Notes: generated from the letters alone by a model not told the origin. Numbered from the stretch's first letter, positions 7,182-14,818 are shown. The stretch: DNA of 21,415 bases from Immundisolibacter sp. (GCF_041601295.1 NZ_JBFIII010000050.1:1-21415), one strand, 5' to 3'. Numbers and translations are program-made.

Positions 7182-9287
7182 TCAGGCGCTAAGACGCAAC
7201 GGCAACCGACGCAGACGCTGACCGGTAGCTGCAAAGATGGCGTTGGCGAGCGCCGGAGCCAACGGCGGCACACCGGGTTCTCCAACCCCTCCAGGCGGCT
7301 CGTCACTGGGCACGATGTGCACCTCGATGCGCGGCATCTGGTCCATGCGCAGCAGCGGATAGCTGTCGAAATTTCCGAGCCGGGCTGAGCCCTCGCTGAT
7401 GGGCACCTCGCCATACAGCGCCGCGGTGAGGCCAAACACGATGCCGCCCTCCATCTGGGCCGCCACCTGGTCCGGGTTAACGTGACGGCCGCAGTCAATG
7501 ACACACACCACCCGCTCCACGCGCAGCGTGCCCTCGGTCACGCTGACCTGCACGACTTGCGCCACATAGCTTCCGTAGCTCATGTGCACGGCAATGTCGC
7601 GACCGTGTCCGGTTGCCAGCGGCTGCTCCCAGCCAGCGCGAGCCGCCGCCAGTTGCAGCACCTTCAGGTGCCGCGGCTGGCCGGTTAGCAAACGCTTTCG
7701 AAACTCCAGCGGGTTGCTGCGGGCGGCATGCGCCAGCTCGTCGATGAACGACTCGGCAACAAATGCGTTGCCGGAGCTTCCCACCGAACGCCAGTAGCCT
7801 ACCGGCACGCCCAGGTCGACCAGCGCACACTCCACCGCCACATTCGGGATGGCGTAGGGCAGCTCGCGCGCGCCCTCCACCACGGTGCGATCCACGCCCG
7901 CTGTGATGGTGTCGGGCGCCAGCCGGCTCTGGATCGAAGGACTCGCGATGCGCTGCCACCAGGCAACCGGGGTGATGCCCTCCAGCGCCGCTTGCAGTCG
8001 GTGTACCGCAGCCGGACGATAGAAGTCGTGCTGCAAGTCATCCTCGCGCGACCAGATCACCTTGACCGGCGCCGCCACGGCGCGCGACAAGGCCACCGCG
8101 TCCAGCACAAAATCGGTTTCGAAGCGCCGCCCGAAACCGCCACCCAGGTAGGTGGTGTGTACCGTCACCTGTTCCGGAGCCAGCCCCAGCAAGGCCGCCG
8201 CTGCACCGCGGGCGCGGGTCTGGCCCTGTGTCGGTGCCCAGATTTCGCAGCGCCCGTCCCGGACATCCGCTGTGGCATTCATCGGCTCAAGACAGGCGTG
8301 GGCGAGGTAAGGCACCCGATACGTCGCCGTCAGCGTTGGCCCGCTGCTGGCCAACACCTCCAGCGCATCGCCATCACTGCGGGCTGGACTGCCTGGCGTC
8401 TCGACCGCGGCATCGAGCAGAGTACCGATAAGCACATCGTCCACTGGCAGCCCGGGCCGCCAGGTCACCTTGACCGCCTGGGCGGCCCGCCGCGCCTGCC
8501 AGTAGCCGTCGGCCACCACACCGACACCCGAATCGATGGCGACGATTTTGTGTACCCCCGGCAGCTTCAAGGCCGCGCTGGCGTCGAAACGCTCAAGCGC
8601 GCTGCCAAACTGCGGGGGGCGCAGCACCACCGCCGTCAACAGGCCAGGCAGCATCACGTCGATACCAAAACGTGCCTGACCGGTGACCTTGGAAAAATTG
8701 TCCACACGCGGCGTCGGCTTGCCGATGTAGCGATAGTCGCCGGGCGCGCGGCGCGGCGGCTTGGCGGGTAGCGGCATGCTCTGCGCCAAAGTAGCCAGCT
8801 CGCCATAAGACAGGGCCTGACGGTCCGGCCCGAGCACGCGCCCGGCATCCGTACGACAGGCATCGGGCTCCACCTGCCAGGTGCGGGCTGCCGCGGCGAC
8901 CAGCAGCGCGCGGGCACTGGCGGCGGCGGCGGCCAACGCATCCCAGGAGAAGCGGATGCTGGTACTCCCGCCGGTGCCCATCTGGCCACCGTCAGGATAA
9001 AACGCCGGATCCTCGTCGGCCATCAACAGACTGACTCGTGCCAGGTCCACGTCCAGTTCGTCGGCCAGGATGGCGGCAAGGCCGGTATGCGCACCCTGGC
9101 CCATCTCGGATTTGTGCAAGGTCAGGGTAACGGCGTCATCCACTGCAACATGGATGAAGGCATTAGGCACGAATGGCGTCTGTCGCGGCGCCGCATTGAC
9201 CCCTGGCAGCCGCACCGCCACCCACAGACCCGCTGCCAGGCCCGCGCCGCCGGTGAGCACCTGACGACGGCTGATCACGGCAGCCAT
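7182..9287 (-). CDS. Molybdopterin-binding large subunit of an isoquinoline 1-oxidoreductase-type hydroxylase, Tat-exported
   Basis: This 701-residue xanthine-oxidase-family catalytic subunit of the IorB kind would hydroxylate an aldehyde or N-heteroaromatic carbon using water, with Mo-MCD as cofactor. The N-terminus ISRRQVLTGGAGLAAGLWVA is a twin-arginine signal (R7, R8) with likely cleavage near VNAA, so it should act in the periplasm. Cofactor-binding segments are MGQGAHTGLAAILADELDV, GGQMGTGGSTSIRFSW, CLEPMNATADV with APTQGQTRARG, and YLGGGFGRRFE. The catalytic glutamate is E670 in GVGEPGVPPLAPALANAI. I chose the ATG at 9287, one base after the stop of the iron-sulfur gene. A longer upstream frame reads antisense-like sequence inside that gene. 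The substrate is unknown. No FAD subunit or cytochrome c is encoded beside it. Confidence 0.9.
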   Translation of the reverse strand: MAAVISRRQVLTGGAGLAAGLWVAVRLPGVNAAPRQTPFVPNAFIHVAVDDAVTLTLHKSEMGQGAHTGLAAILADELDVDLARVSLLMADEDPAFYPDGGQMGTGGSTSIRFSWDALAAAAASARALLVAAAARTWQVEPDACRTDAGRVLGPDRQALSYGELATLAQSMPLPAKPPRRAPGDYRYIGKPTPRVDNFSKVTGQARFGIDVMLPGLLTAVVLRPPQFGSALERFDASAALKLPGVHKIVAIDSGVGVVADGYWQARRAAQAVKVTWRPGLPVDDVLIGTLLDAAVETPGSPARSDGDALEVLASSGPTLTATYRVPYLAHACLEPMNATADVRDGRCEIWAPTQGQTRARGAAAALLGLAPEQVTVHTTYLGGGFGRRFETDFVLDAVALSRAVAAPVKVIWSREDDLQHDFYRPAAVHRLQAALEGITPVAWWQRIASPSIQSRLAPDTITAGVDRTVVEGARELPYAIPNVAVECALVDLGVPVGYWRSVGSSGNAFVAESFIDELAHAARSNPLEFRKRLLTGQPRHLKVLQLAAARAGWEQPLATGHGRDIAVHMSYGSYVAQVVQVSVTEGTLRVERVVCVIDCGRHVNPDQVAAQMEGGIVFGLTAALYGEVPISEGSARLGNFDSYPLLRMDQMPRIEVHIVPSDEPPGGVGEPGVPPLAPALANAIFAATGQRLRRLPLRLSA

Positions 9288-9288
9288 C

Positions 9289-9753
9289 TCAGACTTCCCC
9301 ACGAGCGAGCGCCGCGGCCCGCCGCACCGCGCCGCGAATGCGCTGATAGGTGCCGCAACGACACAGGTTGCCGCGCATGGCGCGGTCGATGTCGGCGTCA
9401 GCCGGTTCGCGGTTAGCGGCCAGCAGCGCGACCGCCGCCAAGATCTGGCCCGACTGGCAGTAGCCGCACTGCACCACATTCATCTCCACCCAGGCGCGCT
9501 GCACCGGATGGCTGGCGGCCGCAGGCAGACCTTCGATAGTGGTGACTCGGCGGCCGGCCACGGCCGCCAGCGGCGTCAGGCAGGCGGCCGCAGGCTCGCC
9601 ATCCAGATGCACCGTGCAGGCCAGGCATTGCCCAACCCCGCAACCGAATTTGCTGCCGGTGAGGCCCAGATCCTCGCGCAACACCCACAGCAGGGGTTTG
9701 TCCGGTTCCGCCTCGACCCGATGCACGGTGCCGTTTACATTCAGATCGGTCAT
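9289..9753 (-). CDS. [2Fe-2S] small subunit of an isoquinoline 1-oxidoreductase-type hydroxylase
   Basis: This 154-residue electron-transfer subunit partners the molybdenum subunit encoded one base downstream. The plant-type [2Fe-2S] cluster is ligated by C38, C43, C46 and C58 (FGCGVGQCLACTVHLDG, then AAACLTP). The second cluster is in the C-terminal helical domain at C96, C99, C131 and C133 (QCGYCQSGQ, GNLCRCGTYQRI). All eight cysteines are present. It has no signal peptide, so it is probably carried to the periplasm bound to the Tat-bearing large subunit, as known for other hetero-oligomeric Tat substrates. The ATG at 9753 is preceded by GGAGG at close spacing; a GTG six bases upstream overlaps that site and is less likely. 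IorA is the nearest well-known family. Confidence 0.92.
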   Translation of the reverse strand: MTDLNVNGTVHRVEAEPDKPLLWVLREDLGLTGSKFGCGVGQCLACTVHLDGEPAAACLTPLAAVAGRRVTTIEGLPAAASHPVQRAWVEMNVVQCGYCQSGQILAAVALLAANREPADADIDRAMRGNLCRCGTYQRIRGAVRRAAALARGEV

Positions 9754-9844
9754 CGCCACCTCCGTTCCGCGCGCCGCGTACAGGCTGGCGCCCCGATAGG
9801 GCCAATACGCGCCGGCCCGGCGTTACCCGGACAAAAGCCTTATT

Positions 9845-10270
9845 TCAATCGCCGTCAAGCAGCTTTTTGGCGCTGTCCAGGCCGCCGCGGTATACGCTGC
9901 TGATGAAGGCAACGGCGTCCACCGGCGCGTCCGGTATTGGCAGAAACTGTGCGCGCCAGCTGATCCTGGAGCCGCGACCAGACGGACTGACCGACAGCTG
10001 CGAGCGGTAGTCGGTGCATGGCAGGGCGCCGGCTATGACGACGTACTCATAGCTGCGCCCAGCCTCGTCACGGGTTTCCTGACGCTCCGTGAGCTGATTG
10101 CCGTCCGGCATGGACAGGTGCCTGATAGCGCCCACACCGCTACCTTCCACCACGCTGGTGGCGACTGCCGGGAACCACGCGACCAGACCGGCGAAGTCGC
10201 CGACCAGCGCCCATGCCTTGTCGGGCGTGGCCTCGACGACGACGCTCTCGTTAACGGTCACTTTGCTCAT
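9845..10270 (-). CDS. SRPBCC-fold (polyketide cyclase/dehydrase-like) protein
   Basis: This 141-residue protein has the helix-grip SRPBCC/START layout. A first strand with VTVNESVVVEATPDKAWALV leads into GDFAGLVAWFPAV, then SMPDGNQLTERQETRD, YEYVVIAGALPCTDYRSQL, a strand with RISWRAQFLP, and a long C-terminal helix (AFISSVYRGGLDSAKKLLDG). Proteins of this fold bind hydrophobic ligands in a cavity. Some are enzymes, and the sequence shows no diagnostic catalytic residues. A strong Shine-Dalgarno (GGAGGGG) precedes the ATG at 10270. It lies 36 bases after the flavin reductase gene and 91 bases before the hydroxylase genes in the same operon, so a role with the operon's substrate is likely. The exact function is unknown. 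Confidence 0.8.
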   Translation of the reverse strand: MSKVTVNESVVVEATPDKAWALVGDFAGLVAWFPAVATSVVEGSGVGAIRHLSMPDGNQLTERQETRDEAGRSYEYVVIAGALPCTDYRSQLSVSPSGRGSRISWRAQFLPIPDAPVDAVAFISSVYRGGLDSAKKLLDGD

Positions 10271-10306
10271 GCGTTCCCCTCCGGTAGTAGTGGGTGCGGG
10301 CTGATC

Positions 10307-10795
10307 TCAAGCCGCCACGGTCTTGTACGCGCTTCGGAAATACAGCAGTGGCGAACGCTCCTCGCCGATGGCCGCCTGCTTGATTTCGCCGACCAGAATG
10401 ACATGGTCACCGCCGTCATAGCGCCGGTACAGCGTGCAATCCATATGGCCAAGCACGTTATCCAGAACGGGCGCGCCAGTGACCCCGGCATGCGTCGCGA
10501 TGCCTTCCATCTTTTCGGGCCCGCCTTTCTTGGCCAGGCGGTTTGAGATGTCCTGCTGGTCCTCGGCCAGGATATTGATGCTGAAGGCGCCGGCAGCCTC
10601 GATGATCTTCAGGGTATCGGCGTCGTGCATCAGGCTGAACAAGGCCAGCGGCGGATCCAGCGACACGGAGCTGAACGAGTTGACGGTAATGCCGTAGCGG
10701 CGACCCTGGGCGTCGGCCGCGCACACCACGGTAACCCCAGTGCAGAACTGGCCAAACACCTGGCGCAAGGCTTTGGGATCGAGCGGGCTAGTCAT
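10307..10795 (-). CDS. Flavin reductase family protein (HpaC/DszD-like)
   Basis: This 162-residue short-chain flavin reductase would reduce FMN or FAD with NAD(P)H and release it to a partner monooxygenase. The signature is FGQFCTGVTVVCA (14-26), GITVNSFSSVSLDPPLALF and FSINILAEDQQDISNRLAKK, ending in LLYFRSAYKT. I chose the ATG at 10795 with AGGA upstream. The longer frame to 10927 would overlap the 3' end of the desulfinase-like gene. It lies 28 bases after that gene. In the known 4S desulfurization system a separately encoded flavin reductase (DszD) supplies FMNH2 to DszA and DszC. Here no such oxygenase is in the window, so the partner must lie elsewhere or the reductase serves another step. 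Confidence 0.88.
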   Translation of the reverse strand: MTSPLDPKALRQVFGQFCTGVTVVCAADAQGRRYGITVNSFSSVSLDPPLALFSLMHDADTLKIIEAAGAFSINILAEDQQDISNRLAKKGGPEKMEGIATHAGVTGAPVLDNVLGHMDCTLYRRYDGGDHVILVGEIKQAAIGEERSPLLYFRSAYKTVAA

Positions 10796-10823
10796 AAACA
10801 AATCCTGATGACGGAAGGAAGAC

Positions 10824-11876
10824 TCAATCCGGCCAGGCGATGCCTTCGGCCGAGTAGGCGTCGCGCAGCAACTCGGACGCCATCCAATCCTTGGTGGAAA
10901 AATTCTGCTCAATGAAACCGTGTGCATGCAGGAAGCTTTTCATGATCTCCAGGGTCTCGATCACGCGCATGCTCAGTTCCGGTTTCAGCTTCTGGTGCAA
11001 ATCCGGCGTGTAGTAAAGATCAATGTCGGCCGGCGTGACGCCGGTCTCGCGCGCCATGGCGGCGGTGGCGTCGATCTTGTTCTCGGGCTGCGCGGCCCAG
11101 GTGGCGGCCTTCAGCAGTGTGCGGGCGTAGCGAACCACCATGTCCGGCCGTTCGCGCACCAGCGAGTTGCTGACCGTCAGAATACGCGGAGTGGCGTTGT
11201 TGACCTTCGCCCACAGAGGCTTGGCCTCGATCAGGTTGTACAGCATGCGGATACCGCCGCCGGAGTCGCGCTGCATGGCGGCAATCTCGCCACCCTTGGC
11301 GAAGAAGGCATCCACCTTGCCATCCAGCAGGGCGCGCATCTGGCAGTTGTAATAGGACGGTATCTGTCGCGCCTCGCTGTCGGCGAAGCCGGGGTTAAGT
11401 AACTGGTAGTGGTCGCCGGTTTCGACCACGTCGGTGAACACGGCGTCGGCCTCGTGCAGGCCGTGCAGTTCCAGTCCGGATACGAAGGCTTTCTTGGCTG
11501 CGAAGCGAAAGAAATTCATGATCAGCTTGGGCCACACCGGCAGGGCCAGGCGCTTGCCGGCCAGATCGCGCACCGAGTGAATAGGATCGTCAGCGCGCAC
11601 GAACAGGCCAAGCGTCTCCTCGACAAAGCTGATGCCCAGCAGGGCCGTATCCGCCCCGCGTGAGCGCGCCCACACCGGCGGCGAGCCGCCGCCCTCGCGA
11701 AACGAATCGTCCAGCGTGTGGGCAAAGTGCGTGTCGGAGTTGGCCCGGCCCAGCTCCTTGATGTTGCGGACTTCGCAGTCGGTACCCGCGAATTCGCTGT
11801 CGAACAGCTTGCGCTGATAGGCAATGCCGGATGCGGTCGGCACCGGGCAACGGGTGTACCAGATCGTGCGGGCCAT
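10824..11876 (-). CDS. DszB-like sulfinate desulfinase homologue (periplasmic-binding-protein fold, cytosolic)
   Basis: This 350-residue protein would usually be annotated as an ABC or TAXI substrate-binding protein. It has no signal peptide or lipobox. Compared with recalled Rhodococcus DszB, TRCPVPTA (8-15) matches SNCPVPNA, THFAH matches VHFTY, FREGGGSPP matches TRFGGEIPP, LFVRADDPIHSVRDLAGKR matches FFVRDDSPITAAADLAGRR, and TVSNSLVRERPDMV matches TVSSGLVRQRPGLV. The DszB active-site residues C27, H60, R70 and G73 therefore correspond to C10, H50, R60 and G63. The His-to-Arg and Arg-to-Gly spacings are identical. DszB cleaves the C-S bond of an aryl sulfinate and releases sulfite. I infer a C-S lyase with an unknown, possibly different, substrate. 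GAGG lies eight bases before the ATG. The flavin reductase gene is 28 bases downstream. Confidence 0.78.
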   Translation of the reverse strand: MARTIWYTRCPVPTASGIAYQRKLFDSEFAGTDCEVRNIKELGRANSDTHFAHTLDDSFREGGGSPPVWARSRGADTALLGISFVEETLGLFVRADDPIHSVRDLAGKRLALPVWPKLIMNFFRFAAKKAFVSGLELHGLHEADAVFTDVVETGDHYQLLNPGFADSEARQIPSYYNCQMRALLDGKVDAFFAKGGEIAAMQRDSGGGIRMLYNLIEAKPLWAKVNNATPRILTVSNSLVRERPDMVVRYARTLLKAATWAAQPENKIDATAAMARETGVTPADIDLYYTPDLHQKLKPELSMRVIETLEIMKSFLHAHGFIEQNFSTKDWMASELLRDAYSAEGIAWPD

Positions 11877-11911
11877 GGGGGTGCCTCGTTAGCGAGCGAC
11901 GGGTAGGCCGC

Positions 11912-13051
11912 TCAGACGCCAATTTCGAGTTCGTGATGGAAAGCGAACTGTGGATCGCCGAAGGCGCGCACCTTGTCCTGCACGTCCGGACGGTCCAGAA
12001 ACACCAGGCGGCCGGCGTCCCACACTTTCTCGCCGTCGAATTCGATAGTCGGGTCGACCACCGGAATCGACATCTCGCCCGGCTGCACCGGACCAATGGT
12101 ATGGAAATGCACGATACGCGGGTTGGCGTGAACCATGTACATCCACTGGTCCAGGCCCTGATCCGGGCCGGCCGTGACCAAACAGCGCGGGTTGATGCCG
12201 GCGTGCCAGGAATTGACGATATAGGGTTCCTTGGCCATCTCGCGGCCGCACTTTTCCATATAGGCGCGCAGCTGGGCCACGGCCTGCGGGTCACCGTCGA
12301 AGCCGGTGATGCGACCGCGGTCGATTTCGATCATTACCGGGCTGCCCAGGGCGATGCCGTTGGGTTCAAACACGTGCACGCCGGACGGCGTCAGCCAGCG
12401 CACCGCCAGCCGGCCGCTGGCCTGCATGCTGTCGAACACCTGACACACGCCCAGCGGAAAGGTGCGCAGGGTGAAGCCGTCGCCGGTGGCCTTGGCATCG
12501 GCCTTGGACTGTTTGGGGGAATGTCCCGGCTGCGGGATCAGGCCGGACAGGTCGCTACCCAGCGGGCAGGTGATGCGCCAGCTTTTGGCCGACCCAAGGC
12601 GCGGGCCCAGATTCTTGAGCACTTCCAGCCACACCTTGTACGGCACCTGCCCGAAGGGCGAACCGAGCTGGTCCCAGGTTTGCAGGAAATTGAGCATCTT
12701 CATGCCGCGGCCGTTGAACGGCACCATGCGCAGCACCCCGGCAATCATGTGGTTGAAGATAGTCACGTCCGGCGACTCGAAGGCCTTGACCACCGACGGC
12801 GGCATGTCATCCGGGCCCGTGACAGTATCGGTCCACATCACGTGCACGCGCCCGCCAAGTTTGCGGGCCTCGTCCTCGATCACGTCCGACAGCGCTGGCT
12901 CGGTGATGCCGTTCTCGTTCAGGATCAATACTTCGTCGCCAGCCTTCATGTCACAGCCGTCGACCAGCATGTTGCGCGCGCCGCGGCGCACGTCCGCCTC
13001 GGAATATTTGCGATGACTGCCGTCGATTTGGAAACGCTCCAGGGTGCCCAT
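11912..13051 (-). CDS. COG2309/M29 aminopeptidase-fold protein, distantly NicX-like, metal site altered
   Basis: This 379-residue cytosolic protein follows the pattern of the AmpS/PepS (M29) superfamily, which also includes the iron dioxygenase NicX (2,5-dihydroxypyridine 5,6-dioxygenase). It shows an N-terminal half with MKAGDEVLILNENG and VTIFNHMIAGV, then FEPNGIALGSPVMIEIDRGR, HAGINPRCL, the RIVHFHTIG segment and DPTIEFDGEKVWDAG. The last three match the family's GIGxNP, VHIALG and PTIxxDG blocks. The family's conserved HxD between VHIALG and PTI is not visible here (SIPVVDPTI), so the usual metal site looks altered. It opens the operon. AGGAGG precedes the ATG at 13051, and a longer frame to 13135 lacks support. 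It could be a dioxygenase-like ring-cleavage enzyme, a hydrolase or a non-catalytic relative. Confidence 0.72.
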   Translation of the reverse strand: MGTLERFQIDGSHRKYSEADVRRGARNMLVDGCDMKAGDEVLILNENGITEPALSDVIEDEARKLGGRVHVMWTDTVTGPDDMPPSVVKAFESPDVTIFNHMIAGVLRMVPFNGRGMKMLNFLQTWDQLGSPFGQVPYKVWLEVLKNLGPRLGSAKSWRITCPLGSDLSGLIPQPGHSPKQSKADAKATGDGFTLRTFPLGVCQVFDSMQASGRLAVRWLTPSGVHVFEPNGIALGSPVMIEIDRGRITGFDGDPQAVAQLRAYMEKCGREMAKEPYIVNSWHAGINPRCLVTAGPDQGLDQWMYMVHANPRIVHFHTIGPVQPGEMSIPVVDPTIEFDGEKVWDAGRLVFLDRPDVQDKVRAFGDPQFAFHHELEIGV

Positions 13052-13095
13052 GGTTATTTCCTCCTCAGGATTTCGGTATAGCGCTGACCCAACGA

Positions 13096-13125
13096 ATGGT
13101 AGGCCCGCGCCACCGACCTTGGCAA
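13096..13125 (-). promoter_or_regulatory. Candidate sigma-70-type promoter of the accessory operon
   Basis: On the minus strand TTGCCA (13125-13120) and TACCAT (13101-13096) are separated by 18 bases, in the 117-base gap between the phosphatidyltransferase gene and the first operon gene. This matches five of six and four of six consensus positions. Transcription would start near 13089 and leave a leader of about 38 bases that includes the AGGAGG ribosome binding site. This is a visual match only. Confidence 0.35.
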
Positions 13126-13168
13126 CGCGACCCACAGGCCATCAAACACAGGACCTCCACGAGCCCTC

Positions 13169-13762
13169 TCAATCGCGCCCGTCGAGCGCTTCCCGTACAC
13201 ACTGCACGCGCTGGCCGACGGTATAGAGCGATAGCACTGCCAGTAGAACGACCGCTGGTGCCAGCAAGCCGAGCAACAGACCGGCGATCAGTAGCACGGT
13301 GCGCTCGGCGCGACTCATAAGGCCAACCGTACATTCGATGCCCAGCGCCTCGGCGCGGGCGCGGGTGTAACTCACCAGCAACGACCCCAGCAACGCAAGC
13401 ACCACCGTCGCCACCAGCAGTGGGTGGCCACCGATTGCAAACTGGTAGGCCACTGCCGCCAGCACGGCGCCCTCGGACAGGCGATCCAGCGTCGAGTCGA
13501 AAAACGCGCCAAAGGGACTGGACTGATCGGTGGCCCGCGCCAGCATGCCGTCCACCAGGTCACCCAGACTGGCAACGATCAGCACCAGTGCGCCCAGTCG
13601 CAACCAACCGGAGCCTATACACAATGCCGCCAACAGGCTGAGCCCGAGCGCCGCCAGTGTGACCTGGTTGGGAGTCATCTGGCGGGCGGCAAGCCATTGC
13701 ACGACAGGCTCCAGCCGCTCGCGCAACGGGCCCTCGAAACGCTCACGCAATGAATCGAGCAT
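13169..13762 (-). CDS. CDP-alcohol phosphatidyltransferase family membrane protein
   Basis: This 197-residue integral membrane enzyme transfers a phosphatidyl group from a CDP-diacylglycerol-type donor to an alcohol. The complete family motif DGxxARx8Gx3Dx3D is present: DLVDGMLARATD, then SSPFGAFFDSTLDRLSEG. Several hydrophobic segments follow: VTLAALGLSLLAALCIG, LGALVLIVASLG, LLVATVVLALLGSLLVSY and a C-terminal pair around LLIAGLLLGLLAPAVVLLAVL. The substrate alcohol (glycerol phosphate, inositol phosphate, serine) is not decided by the motif. The short length and SRAERTVLL segment resemble the PgsA/archaetidylinositol-phosphate-synthase-like group. GGAGAAG precedes the ATG at 13762. It starts 24 bases after the pyrC stop, so the two are probably co-transcribed. 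Confidence 0.88.
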   Translation of the reverse strand: MLDSLRERFEGPLRERLEPVVQWLAARQMTPNQVTLAALGLSLLAALCIGSGWLRLGALVLIVASLGDLVDGMLARATDQSSPFGAFFDSTLDRLSEGAVLAAVAYQFAIGGHPLLVATVVLALLGSLLVSYTRARAEALGIECTVGLMSRAERTVLLIAGLLLGLLAPAVVLLAVLSLYTVGQRVQCVREALDGRD

Positions 13763-13786
13763 GGTCTTCTCCGGGTTGGTCCAGGC

Positions 13787-14818
13787 TCAGTCCGCGACTT
13801 GCCAGGCCACATCACCGCCTGCGCGCAGGGGAATCAACCGGTCATCGCCGAACGGCAGGCTTTCCGGCACCGCCATTGCGCCACGGCGCAGGGTGAGCGT
13901 GCCGGCGTTGCGCGGCAGACGGTAGAAGTCTGCCCCGTGGTGGGCGGCGAAGGCTTCAAGGCGATCCAGCGCACCGGCTTGATCAAAGGCCTCCGCGTAA
14001 AACTCGATGCCCGCATGCGCACTGTAGATGCCCGCGCAACCACAGGCGCTCTGCTTATCGCCACGCGCGTGGGGCGCGCTGTCGGTGCCGAGAAAAAATC
14101 GGGCATCCCCTGAGATCGCCGCTTCCAGCACCGCAGCACGGTGCCGCTCGCGCTTGAGTATCGGCAGACAGTAGTGGTGAGGACGCAGGCCGCCCTCGAA
14201 CAGCGCGCTGCGATTCATCGACAGATGCTGCGGAGTGATGCTGGCCGCCACGCCCGGCCGGGCATCACGCACGAAATCGACCCCCTCGTGCGTGGTGACG
14301 TGTTCCAGCACTACCCGCAGCTGCGGGAAACGCGCCACCAGCGGCGCCAGATGGCGATCAATGAACACCGCCTCGCGGTCGAACACGTCCACTGCAGGAT
14401 CGGTCACCTCGCCGTGCACCAGCAGCGGCAGATCCAGCGCCTGCATCGTCTCCAGCGCCGGGTAGATGGCCTCCACACGCCCCACTCCGGCATCCGAATG
14501 GGTGGTAGCACCGGCCGGATACAGCTTGACGCCGACGATGCCCGCTGCCTTGGCGGCGGTCAGCTCCCGCGCCGAGGTGGCTTCGGTCAGGTACAGCGTC
14601 ATCAGCGGTCTGAAGTCCGCACCCATCGGCAACGCCTCAAGGATGCGATCCCGATACGCCAACGCAGCGCCCACGGTGGTCAATGGGGGACTCAGATTCG
14701 GCATCACCACGGCGCGCGCGAACCGGCGCGCGGTATCGCCAAGCACCGCCGCCAGCGCCGGACCGTCACGCAGGTGCAGGTGGCAGTCGTCTGGGCGAGT
14801 GAGGGTCAGGGTCTCCAT
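13787..14818 (-). CDS. pyrC: Dihydroorotase
   Basis: This 343-residue class II dihydroorotase forms dihydroorotate from carbamoyl-aspartate in pyrimidine synthesis. The binuclear zinc site is complete. H13 and H15 are in DDCHLHLRDG, K98 (the carbamylated lysine) is in GVKLYPAGATTHS, H135 in LLVHGEV, H173 in LEHVTTHEG, and the catalytic D246 in FLGTDSAPHARGDKQSACG. All but the first pair are offset by four residues from E. coli PyrC (K102, H139, H177, D250); the first pair is offset by three. The substrate loop and PQHLSMNRSALF are typical. The ATG at 14818 gives the family's usual N-terminus. No good Shine-Dalgarno is visible. It is divergent from aceE across 156 bases, and the phosphatidyltransferase gene follows it. 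Confidence 0.96.
   Translation of the reverse strand: METLTLTRPDDCHLHLRDGPALAAVLGDTARRFARAVVMPNLSPPLTTVGAALAYRDRILEALPMGADFRPLMTLYLTEATSARELTAAKAAGIVGVKLYPAGATTHSDAGVGRVEAIYPALETMQALDLPLLVHGEVTDPAVDVFDREAVFIDRHLAPLVARFPQLRVVLEHVTTHEGVDFVRDARPGVAASITPQHLSMNRSALFEGGLRPHHYCLPILKRERHRAAVLEAAISGDARFFLGTDSAPHARGDKQSACGCAGIYSAHAGIEFYAEAFDQAGALDRLEAFAAHHGADFYRLPRNAGTLTLRRGAMAVPESLPFGDDRLIPLRAGGDVAWQVAD

Noticed and set aside
10824..11876. Reading the DszB-like protein as a TAXI/ABC substrate-binding transporter component
   Set aside because: It lacks a signal peptide and lipobox, there are no permease or ATPase genes beside it, and the DszB active-site residues with their spacing are kept. DszB itself has this fold, so fold similarity alone does not mean transport.
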